From: Lawsonibacter faecis
GTDB lineage: Bacteria; Bacillota; Clostridia; Oscillospirales; Oscillospiraceae
Length of the DNA stretch: 64,000 nucleotides
Direction of reading: 5' to 3'
Assembly: GCF_014287675.1 (NCBI RefSeq)
Contig: NZ_JACOPQ010000003.1
Location: forward strand, 186,001-250,000
A model generated the notes under the pieces. That model saw only the letters and a program-made list of their open reading frames with translations, was not told where the DNA came from and did not search any database. The position numbers were made by a program, and so were the translations under genes. Position 1 is the first letter of the stretch; every line of letters begins with the position of its first letter. Below, one piece after another: positions 49,229 to 57,846 of this stretch.

Positions 49229-50308
49229 ATGCGTAAAGAGCGTATTCTCGCCATTAATCCCGGCTCCACCTCCACCAAGATCGCCGTCTATGACGACGAG
49301 ACCCCCCTCTTTGTCAAAGTAATCGACCACAGCAAGGAGGAGCTGGCGCCCTTCAAAGAGATTTTTGACCAGTACGAATACCGCAAGGAGCTGGTTCTCA
49401 AGACGATGGAGGAAAACGGCGTCAGCCGCAGCACCCTCACCGCCGTGGTCTCCCGGGGCGGCCTGCTGCCCCCCGTGCCCGCCGGCGCATTTGAGGTGAA
49501 CGACGATATCGTCTGGCAGCTCCACTACAACCCCCAGAACGAGCACGCCTCCAATCTGGGCGCGCCCATCGGCAAGGCCATCGCCGACGAGCTGGGCCTG
49601 AAGGCTTACATCTACGACCCCGTCACCGTGGACGAGATGGACGACATCGCCAAGGTGTCCGGCCTGCCCGAGATGCGCCGGAAGAGCCTGGGCCACCCCC
49701 TGAACATGCGGGCCGCCGCCCACAAGTATGCCGCTGAATGCGGCGTACCCTATGAGAAGATGAACCTTATCATCGCCCATCTGGGCGGCGGCATCACCAT
49801 CTCCTACCACCAGCAGGGCCGGATGATCGACATGGTGTCCGATGAGGAGGGGCCCTTCTCCCCCGAGCGCACCGGCGGGCTGCCCCTGTTCCAGGTGCTG
49901 GAGATGGCCACTGACGGCCGGGACTTCAAGACCCTCTACAAATATGTGAAAACCAAGGGCGGCCTGATGGGGCATCTGGGTACCAACGACGCCCGCGCCG
50001 TGGAAAAAATGATTGCCGAGGGCGACCGGCACGCCGCCCTCATCTACGAGGCCATGGCCCACAACATCTCCAAGTTCATCGGCGGCCTGGCCACCGTGGC
50101 CAGGGGCAAGGTGGATGCCATCATCATCACCGGCGGCATCGCCCACTCCAAAATGTTCACCGCCTGGATCGAGGAGCGGGTCTCCTTCATCGCGCCCGTG
50201 AAAATCATCCCCGGCGAGAACGAGATGGAGTCCCTGGTCAACGGCACGCTCCGCGTCCTGCGGGGTCAGGAAACGGTCAATCCCTTTACAAGGGTGGAGC
50301 GCCCGTAA
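49229..50308 (+). CDS. buk: Butyrate kinase-like acyl kinase
   Basis: 359 aa, ATG at 49229 with GAAAGGAG upstream. It belongs to the acetate/butyrate kinase (ASKHA) family: ILAINPGSTSTKIAVYDDE (phosphate-1 loop), VVSRGGLLPPVPAGAF, IIAHLGGGITISYHQQG, EGPFSPERTGGLPLF and IITGGIAHSKMF. It transfers phosphate from an acyl-phosphate to ADP and so ends the pathway with substrate-level phosphorylation. Its stop overlaps the start of the OFA-type carrier gene by 1 nt (TAATG). Confidence 0.92.
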   Translation: MRKERILAINPGSTSTKIAVYDDETPLFVKVIDHSKEELAPFKEIFDQYEYRKELVLKTMEENGVSRSTLTAVVSRGGLLPPVPAGAFEVNDDIVWQLHYNPQNEHASNLGAPIGKAIADELGLKAYIYDPVTVDEMDDIAKVSGLPEMRRKSLGHPLNMRAAAHKYAAECGVPYEKMNLIIAHLGGGITISYHQQGRMIDMVSDEEGPFSPERTGGLPLFQVLEMATDGRDFKTLYKYVKTKGGLMGHLGTNDARAVEKMIAEGDRHAALIYEAMAHNISKFIGGLATVARGKVDAIIITGGIAHSKMFTAWIEERVSFIAPVKIIPGENEMESLVNGTLRVLRGQETVNPFTRVERP

Positions 50309-51528
50309 TGGAGCAGACGAATTCAAGACAGAACGGCGTGCGCTTTCTCTACGCCGCAGTGGGCCTTGTGGTGCTCCTCTTCGCCGGGTTTGTGTACGGC
50401 TGGAGCATCTTCGCAGCCCCCATCGGCGCGGACTTCCCTGCGTGGAGCAAGGCGCAGCTCTCCCTCACCTTCACCATCTGTATGGCGTTCTTCTGCCTGG
50501 GCGGCTTCGCCGCGGGCAATCTGTCCAAGAAAATCCCGGTCCGGGTGAACGTCATCTTCTCCGCCGCACTCTTCCTGGTGGGCTTCTTCCTGGTGTCCAG
50601 GGCCGACTCCCTGCCCATGCTCTACGTGAGCTACGGCGTCCTCTGCGGCACCGCCTCCGGCTTTGCGTACAACTCGGTCATGAGCACCATGACCAAGTGG
50701 TTCCCCAACAGCCAGGGCACCATCTCCGGTGTGCTGCTCATGGGCTTCGGCTCCAGCAGCATGGTCCTGGGCAGCCTGTTCGATGCCATGACCCCCGCCG
50801 AGACGGGGGCCTGGCGGCAGACCTTCCTCATCATGGGCATCATCATGGCGGCGGTCATCTTCATCGGTGCTTTCTTCTTCAAGATGCCGCCCCCCAGCGC
50901 CGCCCCGGCTGCCAAGGCAAAGCAGGCCGACGGGTCCGGCCGCGACCTGACGCCCACCCAGATGCTCCGCACCTCCAGCTTCTGGCTTTTCTTCCTCTGG
51001 GCCATTCTCATCAGCGGAATCGGCCTGGCGGTCATCTCCCAGGCGAAGCCCTTCGCCTCCGCCATCGGCGTGGCGGTGGACGCCGGCGTCATCACCTTCG
51101 TGGTGGGCTTCATCTCCATCTGCAACGGGCTGGGCCGCGTCGTCTTCGGCGGGCTCTTCGACAAGCTGGGCTGGAAGCGCACCATGACCATTGTCAACGC
51201 GGTGAGTCTGGTGGGCGTGATTATCCTCATCGCCGCCCTCTTCACCAAGGCGTTCCCCCTGGTGGTGGTGGGCTTCATCGTCACCGGCCTGGGATACGGC
51301 GGCGCGCCCACCATGGGCTCCGCGGTCATCAGCGATTTCTTCGGTCAGAAAAACTATCCCGTCAATTTCTCCATCAACAACATGAACCTGCTGGTGGCGT
51401 CCTTTGCCGGCACCATCGCCGGCGCACTCTATGACGCCAGTCAGAGCTATGTCAGTACCCTGGTGGTTCTCGCCGTTTGCAGCGTGGTGGCTTTCGTCGT
51501 CATGAACTGCATCCGGCGGCCCAAATAA
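50308..51528 (+). CDS. OFA-type (oxalate/formate antiporter family) MFS transporter
   Basis: 406 aa, starting at the ATG overlapping the buk stop. Twelve transmembrane segments; hallmark pieces are LFAGFVYGWSIFAAPIGADF near the start, SGFAYNSVMSTMTKWFPNSQ and ISGVLLMGFGSSS, as in OFA-family carboxylate exchangers, and GGLFDKLGWKRTM in the second half. Position directly after ptb-buk suggests export of the acid product or exchange of substrate for product. Inner membrane; substrate inferred only as a carboxylate. Confidence 0.85.
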   Translation: MEQTNSRQNGVRFLYAAVGLVVLLFAGFVYGWSIFAAPIGADFPAWSKAQLSLTFTICMAFFCLGGFAAGNLSKKIPVRVNVIFSAALFLVGFFLVSRADSLPMLYVSYGVLCGTASGFAYNSVMSTMTKWFPNSQGTISGVLLMGFGSSSMVLGSLFDAMTPAETGAWRQTFLIMGIIMAAVIFIGAFFFKMPPPSAAPAAKAKQADGSGRDLTPTQMLRTSSFWLFFLWAILISGIGLAVISQAKPFASAIGVAVDAGVITFVVGFISICNGLGRVVFGGLFDKLGWKRTMTIVNAVSLVGVIILIAALFTKAFPLVVVGFIVTGLGYGGAPTMGSAVISDFFGQKNYPVNFSINNMNLLVASFAGTIAGALYDASQSYVSTLVVLAVCSVVAFVVMNCIRRPK

Positions 51529-51572
51529 ACAACCCTTGGCACAGTTCATCCATCTTTAAGGAGGAATCAGTC

Positions 51573-52559
51573 ATGGAAGTGTTCAAAACCCCCGAAATGC
51601 CATTCAAGCCCAAACGGATCATCGATTACCACACCCACCTCGGCGACATTTTCCACGAGAATCAAAACATCTCTTTCAAGCGCCCCGGCTTTGTCGCCGA
51701 TCCCCCCGGGTTCACCGGCTTCGACCCCTTTAAGGACCTTGAGGAGTCCGGCTATACCCGTCCCCTGATCGTGGACGATGTGGAGGCCCAGAACAAGCTC
51801 ATCGACGCCGGCCAGGTCCGCATCTGGCAGCGCGCCAATATCTTTACCACCCAGGCCATCATGGACGCCGCCGGCATCGACTACATGGGCTCCCTGCCCA
51901 TCCTGCCCAACACCTCTTTCGAGGAGGCTCTGGCCGCTTCCAAGCTGGACCCCCGCTTTATCCCCTTCACCTGCCCCGACTTCGACCTCCCCGAGGACGA
52001 GATGATGGCCAAGCTGAAGCAGGACATCAAGAACGGCGCAAAGGGCCTGAAAATCCATCCCATCATCCAGAACGTGTCCATCACCGACAAGCGCTGCGAG
52101 AAGCCCATCGAGCTGTTCGGCGACCTGGGCATGTCCATCACCTACCACTGCGGCGTAAACGACTACTACAAGGCCGATTCCCCGCACCATGCCAAGACCA
52201 ATCTGGAGTACGGCGCCCTGCACTATACCCTCGACCTGCTGGATAAGTATCCCGACTACGTCTGGGTGCCCGCCCACGGCGGCGGCTCCTGCGGCGGCGA
52301 GCTGGAGGCTCTGGCCGAGCTGGTGGCCAAGAAGGGCTGCAAGAACGTCTACATCGAGTCCAGCCACCGCGGCGTGGACGGCATGCACCAGATGCTGGAG
52401 CTCTTCGGCGAGGACCGCATCATGTTCGCCACCGACTGGCCCTTCGACACCTGCACCTGGAGCGTCAAGTACGCCGCCGAGGCCTTCAAGGACGATCCCG
52501 TGGTCGCCGACAAGTTCTTCTACCGCAACGCCGCCCGCATTCTGGGCATGACCCTGTAA
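51573..52559 (+). CDS. Amidohydrolase-2 family metal-dependent hydrolase/decarboxylase, copy A
   Basis: 328 aa, start at 51573 with AAGGAGG 9 nt upstream. TIM-barrel amidohydrolase-2 pattern: YHTHLGDIFHENQN (HxH metal motif), KGLKIHPIIQNV, YHCGVNDYYK, VPAHGGGSCGGE and FATDWPFDTCTW. Relatives include decarboxylases of the ACMSD group and lactonases. Followed 100 bp later by a paralogue. Likely works on an acyl fragment made or used by the amidohydrolase-3 enzymes; reaction unknown. Confidence 0.82.
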   Translation: MEVFKTPEMPFKPKRIIDYHTHLGDIFHENQNISFKRPGFVADPPGFTGFDPFKDLEESGYTRPLIVDDVEAQNKLIDAGQVRIWQRANIFTTQAIMDAAGIDYMGSLPILPNTSFEEALAASKLDPRFIPFTCPDFDLPEDEMMAKLKQDIKNGAKGLKIHPIIQNVSITDKRCEKPIELFGDLGMSITYHCGVNDYYKADSPHHAKTNLEYGALHYTLDLLDKYPDYVWVPAHGGGSCGGELEALAELVAKKGCKNVYIESSHRGVDGMHQMLELFGEDRIMFATDWPFDTCTWSVKYAAEAFKDDPVVADKFFYRNAARILGMTL

Positions 52560-52659
52560 GCTTTTTCACCCACGCGCAGCGAAGCCAATCCCCTGCCACC
52601 CTCTTCCCGCGACGCCCTTCCATGACGGACAGGAAACGATGAAACGAGGAGAAGATGAC

Positions 52660-53610
52660 ATGTCCAAACACAGGATTATTGACTTCCACACGCACTTGGG
52701 CGACATTTTCCACGAAAACCAGAACATTGTCTTTAAAAAACCCGGCAGTGTGAAGCACCCCGACTGCTTCGATCCGTTCAAGGACCTGGAGGAGTCCGGC
52801 TTTACCCGTCCCCTGATTGTACCCGATCAGGCGGCCCAGAACATCCTCATCGACGCCGGCCAGCACCGCACCTGGGACCGGGGCAGTTTATTCGCCCATC
52901 AGGAGATAATGGACGCATGCGGCGGGAACTACTTTATGGTCTCCCTGCCCATCCTGCCCAACACCTCCTTCGATGAGGCGCTGGCCGCCTCCAAGCTGGA
53001 GCCGCGCATCATCCCCTTCACCTGCTGCGATTACGGCCTGCCCATCGATGAGATGCTCTCCAAGCTGGAGCGGGACATCGCGCTTGGCGCCAAGGGCCTG
53101 AAGCTCCATCCCATCATTCAGAACGTGCCGCTGGACGACGAGCGTACCATTGAGGCGTGCAGGCTGTTCGGCGAGCGCCGTCTCCCCATCACGACCCACT
53201 GCGGTGTAAACGACTACTACAAGCCCGACTCCCCCCACCTGAAGAAGACCAACCTGAATTACGGCCACATCGACCACATCCTGCGCTGGCTGGAGCGGTT
53301 CCCGGACTATATCCTGGTTCCCGCCCACGGCGGCGGCTGCTGCGGCGGCGAGATGGAGATTATGGCCGAGGCGGTCAGGGCCCACGGCTGGAAAAACGTA
53401 TACACCGACACCAGCCACCGGGGTGTGGAGTACATTCTCAAGGCCGTGGAGTTCTTCGGCGAGGACCGGGTCCTCTACGCCACCGATTGGCCCTTCGATA
53501 CCTGCACCTGCAACGTGAAGTGCCACATCGAGGCCTTGGGGGACAATCCGGACCTGCTGGATAGGGTCTTCTACCGCAACTCCGCACAGCTGCTCGGTAT
53601 GCCTGTATAG
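52660..53610 (+). CDS. Amidohydrolase-2 family metal-dependent hydrolase/decarboxylase, copy B
   Basis: 316 aa from the ATG at 52660, which has GAGGAGA 8 nt upstream; an ATG at 52639 is in frame but less well placed. Collinear with copy A: FHTHLGDIFHENQN, KGLKLHPIIQNVPL, THCGVNDYYK, VPAHGGGCCGGE and YATDWPFDTC. Clearly more diverged from copy A than the amidohydrolase-3 copies are from each other, so this duplication is older, or the two act as a heteromer. Confidence 0.82.
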   Translation: MSKHRIIDFHTHLGDIFHENQNIVFKKPGSVKHPDCFDPFKDLEESGFTRPLIVPDQAAQNILIDAGQHRTWDRGSLFAHQEIMDACGGNYFMVSLPILPNTSFDEALAASKLEPRIIPFTCCDYGLPIDEMLSKLERDIALGAKGLKLHPIIQNVPLDDERTIEACRLFGERRLPITTHCGVNDYYKPDSPHLKKTNLNYGHIDHILRWLERFPDYILVPAHGGGCCGGEMEIMAEAVRAHGWKNVYTDTSHRGVEYILKAVEFFGEDRVLYATDWPFDTCTCNVKCHIEALGDNPDLLDRVFYRNSAQLLGMPV

Positions 53611-53630
53611 CTGTTTGTTCCAAGTTCCCC

Positions 53631-53659
53631 GCCTGCTGCGGGGGCCCTCCGCAGCAGGC
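53631..53659 (+). other. Intercistronic GC hairpin without T-tract
   Basis: An 11-bp stem GCCTGCTGCGG with complement and a 7-base loop, between amidohydrolase-2 copy B and the next MFS gene. Confidence 0.6.
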
Positions 53660-53764
53660 GCTCTCACCTGAATCCTGAGAGGGGAATCCAAACCATGTAG
53701 GTTCTCCCGGCCGCCGGCGTCATGCGGCCGCCGGGCGCTCCGAAATGTTTTTAGGAGGTAACAT

Positions 53765-54988
53765 ATGAACCAGAAAAGTATGCCCAACAAGTGGCTCATG
53801 TTCTTTATCCTGCTGATCTCCGCCATCACCGTCTCCCTGTCCCAGCTGAAGATCTCCCCCGTCATGGGCGATGTGGCCGCCATGCTGAGCGTGGACGCGA
53901 ACCAGGCCTCGCTGCTGATGAGCCTGTTCACCGTGGCCGGTATCTTCCTGTCCATCCCCGGCGCCGCCGTGCTCGCCAAGACCGGCTCCAAGAATATGCT
54001 CCTGATCCTCATGGGCACCCTGGTGCTGGGCAACGTCCTGGGCGCCGTCACCAACAGCTTCGCCGTGGTCATGATCTCCCGCATCATTGAGGGTCTCTCC
54101 TACGCGCTGATCATCACCGTCGGCATCGACATGATCAACACCTGGTTCACCGGCGCCACCGTGGGTACGGCCACCGGCATTTTCAACACCTTTGCCGCGG
54201 CGGCCAACTTCATCGGCATGAACGCCAGCGTGGCTCTCTACAAGGGCACCGGCAACCTGAAGACCCTCTGGTGGGCCATCGCCATCCTGGCCGCCGTCTG
54301 CTTCGTGCTGGTCCTTCTGGTCGTCCAGACGCCCAAGGCCGAGGCCGCCGGCGGCGTGCCCGAGAAGGGCGCCACCGTGGGCGAGGCCGTCAAGAACCCC
54401 GCTCTGCTGGTCACCTGCCTTTCAATGTTCTGCCTGGCGTTCGTGCTCTTCGGCTTCATCACCTGCAATGCCTCCCTCTTCCAGGCCTACGGCATTGATC
54501 AGCAGTCCTCCGCTTTCTACGCCAGCCTGAACGGCCTTATCGGCATCCCCACCTGCATCATCTCCGGCATCGTGATCGGCAAGTCCGGCAAGCCTTTCAT
54601 CGTCGCCATTCTCGGCGCCGCCATCTGCGCCGTCATCTGCTTCTTCATGCCTCACCTGGGCGACTCCTCCGTGGCCTACATCATCTACGCCCTGGCCACC
54701 GGCATTGTCCCCGGCGGCATGATCATGACCTCCATGTTCATCTTCACCCCCCAGCTGGCCAAGCGCCCCGCCCTCATCGGCCTGAGCATGGGCCTGCTGA
54801 ACACCCTGTACTACATCGGCGTGTTCGCCTCCACCCCCGTCATCACCGCCCTGGCCGGCGACAACTCCAGCCCCGCCAACTGGACCGCTCCCTCCCTGCT
54901 GATGGTCGCTCTGTGCGTTATCGTCCTCATCTGCTCCGTCGTGGGCATGGGCATGGCCAAGAAGCAGAAGGCCGAGGCCGCTGCTTAA
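53765..54988 (+). CDS. MFS transporter (CynX/NimT-like)
   Basis: 407 aa, ATG at 53765 with AGGAGG upstream. About 12 transmembrane helices. Early segment LKISPVMGDVAAMLSVDANQ and loop VLAKTGSKNMLLI are typical of the cyanate-permease-like MFS branch. It ends in a short Lys-rich tail. With the OFA carrier it gives the locus two different porters, perhaps one for uptake and one for export. Followed by a terminator-like hairpin at 55006. Confidence 0.83.
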   Translation: MNQKSMPNKWLMFFILLISAITVSLSQLKISPVMGDVAAMLSVDANQASLLMSLFTVAGIFLSIPGAAVLAKTGSKNMLLILMGTLVLGNVLGAVTNSFAVVMISRIIEGLSYALIITVGIDMINTWFTGATVGTATGIFNTFAAAANFIGMNASVALYKGTGNLKTLWWAIAILAAVCFVLVLLVVQTPKAEAAGGVPEKGATVGEAVKNPALLVTCLSMFCLAFVLFGFITCNASLFQAYGIDQQSSAFYASLNGLIGIPTCIISGIVIGKSGKPFIVAILGAAICAVICFFMPHLGDSSVAYIIYALATGIVPGGMIMTSMFIFTPQLAKRPALIGLSMGLLNTLYYIGVFASTPVITALAGDNSSPANWTAPSLLMVALCVIVLICSVVGMGMAKKQKAEAAA

Positions 54989-55005
54989 TCGTACCATCGT
55001 TTTTC

Positions 55006-55035
55006 GGAAAAGAGGGGCGAGCGCCCCTCTTTTCC
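55006..55035 (+). terminator. Hairpin terminator after the MFS gene
   Basis: A 14-bp perfect stem GGAAAAGAGGGGCG with complement and two central bases; the T-rich right arm (CTCTTTTCC) can serve as the release tract. Confidence 0.72.
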
Positions 55036-55064
55036 CCTACCCTGAGTGAAAGGAACTGGATACT

Positions 55065-56207
55065 ATGCTGGAACAAAAGGTAAACCTCATCTTTGGCCCC
55101 GGCAAGCTCAGCGAGCTGGGCGGCATCGTCCGCGAGAAGGGCTACAGGAAGGCCATGGTCGTGTGCGACAGCGGCATCGTGGCCGCCGGCATCACCGACA
55201 AGGTGTGTAAGGTCCTCGCCGACGCAGGCGTGGAGTACATCGTGTACGACAAGGTCAATCCCGAACCCTCCCACAATGTGCCCGACCAGGGCATCGTCGT
55301 CTTCCAGGAGAACGGCTGCGACGTAGCAGTCGGCGTGGGCGGCGGCAGCAGCATGGACTGCGCCAAGTCCATCAACCTCCTGCGCTACAACGAGGGCCCC
55401 ATCCTCCGCTTCGCCGGTCCCAACGTGCCCATGAACCTCTCCCCCGGCGTGATCCTGATCCCCACCACCTCCGGCACGGGCAGCGAGGTCTCCGACGGGC
55501 TGGTCATGAGCAGCGACGACCACATGAAGCACGGCTGTCTGGCGGTCAACGCCATGGCGGAATACGCCATCGTGGACCCGGAGCTCATGGTCACCATGCC
55601 CCCCGAACTCACCGCCGCCACCGGTCTGGACGCTTTCTCCCACGCCTGCGAGGGCTACACCACCAATATTGCCTCCGTCGCCACCGACCATATTGAGGAG
55701 GCCGTAATGCGCACGGTGGTGGAGTGGCTGCCAGTGGCGGTGAGGGACGGCTCCAACGTGGAGGCGCGCGCCCACATGGCCATCGCCTCCACCCTGGGCG
55801 GCTGGATGCTGGTTCAGGCCCACACCAACGCGGGGCACTCTGTGGCCCACCTCATCGGCTCCTACTACGGCATCCCCCACGGCGAGGCCTGCGCCTACGC
55901 CACCCCCTGGCTGCTGGAGTTCAACGCCCCCGCCCTGCCTGAGAAGGTCCGCTGGGTGGGCGAGCTGGTAGGCGGCAAGTTCACCGGCAGAGAGACTCCC
56001 GAGGAGATCGGCGCCATCACCCGCGACGCCTTCATCCGCTTCCGGGACGAGGTGCTCCAGCTGCCCCCCGCCAGCCGCTACAATCCTGACAAGAGCATCT
56101 TCCCCACTGTGGCCCAGGGCATTGTGGACGAGATGTTCCAGATGTTCCAGCCCCGTCCCATGAGCGTCCAGGACGCCATGGACATTTTGGAGAAGCTCTT
56201 CGCCTGA
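55065..56207 (+). CDS. Iron-containing alcohol dehydrogenase, copy 1
   Basis: 380 aa, ATG at 55065 with AAAGGA upstream. Group III Fe-ADH: GVGGGSSMDCAKSI (NAD-binding GGGS), TTSGTGSEVSDG, DAFSHACEGY and the metal-site HTNAGHSVAHLIGS followed by IPHGEACA. It interconverts an alcohol and an aldehyde with NAD(H). It should supply or use the aldehyde handled by the acylating dehydrogenase at 43257. No promoter is obvious, so it probably continues the same transcript by read-through of the hairpin at 55006. Confidence 0.88.
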   Translation: MLEQKVNLIFGPGKLSELGGIVREKGYRKAMVVCDSGIVAAGITDKVCKVLADAGVEYIVYDKVNPEPSHNVPDQGIVVFQENGCDVAVGVGGGSSMDCAKSINLLRYNEGPILRFAGPNVPMNLSPGVILIPTTSGTGSEVSDGLVMSSDDHMKHGCLAVNAMAEYAIVDPELMVTMPPELTAATGLDAFSHACEGYTTNIASVATDHIEEAVMRTVVEWLPVAVRDGSNVEARAHMAIASTLGGWMLVQAHTNAGHSVAHLIGSYYGIPHGEACAYATPWLLEFNAPALPEKVRWVGELVGGKFTGRETPEEIGAITRDAFIRFRDEVLQLPPASRYNPDKSIFPTVAQGIVDEMFQMFQPRPMSVQDAMDILEKLFA

Positions 56208-56214
56208 TGGTATC

Positions 56215-56253
56215 CGCCGCCCCCGGCTTCCGCCATGGAAGCCGGGGGCGGCG
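56215..56253 (+). terminator. GC-rich hairpin after Fe-ADH copy 1
   Basis: A 17-bp stem (CGCCGCCCCCGGCTTCC with complement, 56215-56253) and 5-base loop, with no clear T-tract. It starts 8 bp after the stop. Confidence 0.6.
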
Positions 56254-56490
56254 TCAGCTTGCCAGAGAAATTCCTCTGGGCTTCTCTGAGAGACGGACGG
56301 ATTGCCATTTCATTTCGCCGTCTGCGGACGGCGGAGCTCTGCGAGTCTTGCGCTGCGAAGGGGGGTTTTGACAGCCTGCCGCCCATTTCAGCTCATGTCT
56401 GACTGCCGGCTTCTTTTTCCTCTCCCCAGTTCCTTTTTATACAATCAAGAAGCCTGCGGCCGGTGTAAGATAATAGTTGTTGAAAAACAC

Positions 56491-56508
56491 TTGTTAAATA
56501 AATAACAA
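56491..56508. promoter_or_regulatory. Putative Rex (NADH/NAD redox repressor) operator
   Basis: TTGTTAAATAAATAACAA is an imperfect 7+4+7 dyad that differs at one base from the clostridial Rex pattern TTGTTAA-NNNN-TTAACAA. It sits 20 bp before the Fe-ADH start, where a bound repressor would block transcription when NADH is low. The surrounding 275-bp gap otherwise shows only an AT-rich possible -10 (TATACAAT near 56440). Confidence 0.7.
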
Positions 56509-56528
56509 TGCTGAAAGGAAGACCCATT

Positions 56529-57677
56529 ATGGACTTTAGACTTGTGCAAAATGTCAAAATCGTCTTTGGGGCAGGCTCTCTCGCCCAGTTGGGCGAGCTG
56601 GTCGTCTCCGTGGGCGGTAAGCGTCCCCTGGTCATCACCGACAAGGGTATCGTGGCCGCCGGCATTGCCGACAAGACCAACGCCGCCCTGAAGAACTGCG
56701 GCGTGGAGGGCGTGCTCTTCGACGGCGTGGAGCCCGACCCCTCCCGCCGGGTGGTGGAGGCCGCCTGGGACCTCTACACCAAGGAGGGCTGCGATCTGGT
56801 CATCGGTCTGGGCGGCGGTTCCGCCATGGACACCGGCAAGGCCGTCAACATCCTGCGCTTTAACGAGGGTCCCATCCTCCGCTTCGCCCACGGCGACGAG
56901 ATGAAGCCCGCCCCCGGCCTTATCGTGGTCCCCACAACCTCCGGCACCGGCAGCGAGCTGTCCGACGGTCTGGTTATCTCCGGCGATGACGGCGAGAAGC
57001 ACCCCATCCTGGCCACGCTGGCTTCCTCCGAGTACGCAGTGGTGGATCCCGAGCTCATGACCGGTATGCCCCCCCACATCACCGCCTCCACCGGCTTCGA
57101 CACGCTGGCTCACGGCATCGAGGCCTATACCTCCACCGCCGCCGACCTGCTCAGCGACCAGATTACCAAGCGCGTGATGGAGATGGTCACCCGCTGGCTG
57201 CCCGTGGCCGTGACCGACGGCAGCAATATTGAGGCCCGCAGCAACATGGCCGCCGCCTGCCTGATGGGCGGCTGGATGCTCCGGTACGGCCATACCCACG
57301 CCGGCCACTCCGTGGCTCACATTCTGGGCGCCCACTTCCATATTCCCCACGGCTTCGCCTGCGCCTATGCCCTGCCCTGGGTGCTGGAGTTCAACGCCCC
57401 CGCCATTCCCGACAAGACGAGAAGAGTCGCCAAGCAGTTCGGCGCCCTCATCACCGGCAATGAGAGCCCTGAGGAGCTGGGCGCCAAGGCCCGCCGCGCC
57501 CTGATCTCCTTCCGCGACGTGGATCTGCACCTGAAGAGCGCCAAGGACTGGACCATCGACCGCAGCCAGTTCCCCCAGATGGCCAAGGAGATCTCCGAGG
57601 AGCTCTTCCAGGTCTTCAATCCCCGAAAAATGACCGAGGCCGACGCACTGGAGATTCTGGAGAAGATTTTCTCCTGA
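56529..57677 (+). CDS. Iron-containing alcohol dehydrogenase, copy 2
   Basis: 382 aa from the ATG at 56529 with AAAGGAAG 8 nt upstream; an ATG at 56508 overlaps the Rex-like site and lacks a ribosome site. Same family motifs as copy 1: GLGGGSAMDTGKAV, TTSGTGSELSDG, DTLAHGIEAYTS and HTHAGHSVAHILGAHF with IPHGFACA. It is only moderately similar to copy 1, so the two may act on different alcohols. It has its own regulatory region and terminator, so it is a separate unit at the end of the catabolic locus, probably tied to redox state. Confidence 0.88.
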   Translation: MDFRLVQNVKIVFGAGSLAQLGELVVSVGGKRPLVITDKGIVAAGIADKTNAALKNCGVEGVLFDGVEPDPSRRVVEAAWDLYTKEGCDLVIGLGGGSAMDTGKAVNILRFNEGPILRFAHGDEMKPAPGLIVVPTTSGTGSELSDGLVISGDDGEKHPILATLASSEYAVVDPELMTGMPPHITASTGFDTLAHGIEAYTSTAADLLSDQITKRVMEMVTRWLPVAVTDGSNIEARSNMAAACLMGGWMLRYGHTHAGHSVAHILGAHFHIPHGFACAYALPWVLEFNAPAIPDKTRRVAKQFGALITGNESPEELGAKARRALISFRDVDLHLKSAKDWTIDRSQFPQMAKEISEELFQVFNPRKMTEADALEILEKIFS

Positions 57678-57688
57678 TATTGAAGGAC

Positions 57689-57724
57689 AAATGGGATGCC
57701 CGCTGTTTGGCGGGCATCCCATTT
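57689..57724 (+). terminator. Terminator of Fe-ADH copy 2
   Basis: A 15-bp stem AAATGGGATGCCCGC with complement, loop TGTTTG and TTTT, 12 bp after the stop. Confidence 0.88.
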
Positions 57725-57846
57725 TCTGCTTTTTCAATGTATGATTCACTTTTATGCCTTTTCTTTTCACAGAAAATATGGTATGTTTAAGACAATCTTC
57801 GACCGCTCCGGGCGTCGGTATTTTTGCTGGAAAGTGAGGGGACGCT

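Noticed and set aside
43257..57677. Isethionate/taurine or ethanolamine pathway
   Set aside because: No glycyl radical enzyme, aminotransferase, sulfoacetaldehyde acetyltransferase, ammonia lyase or microcompartment shell genes accompany the dehydrogenases.
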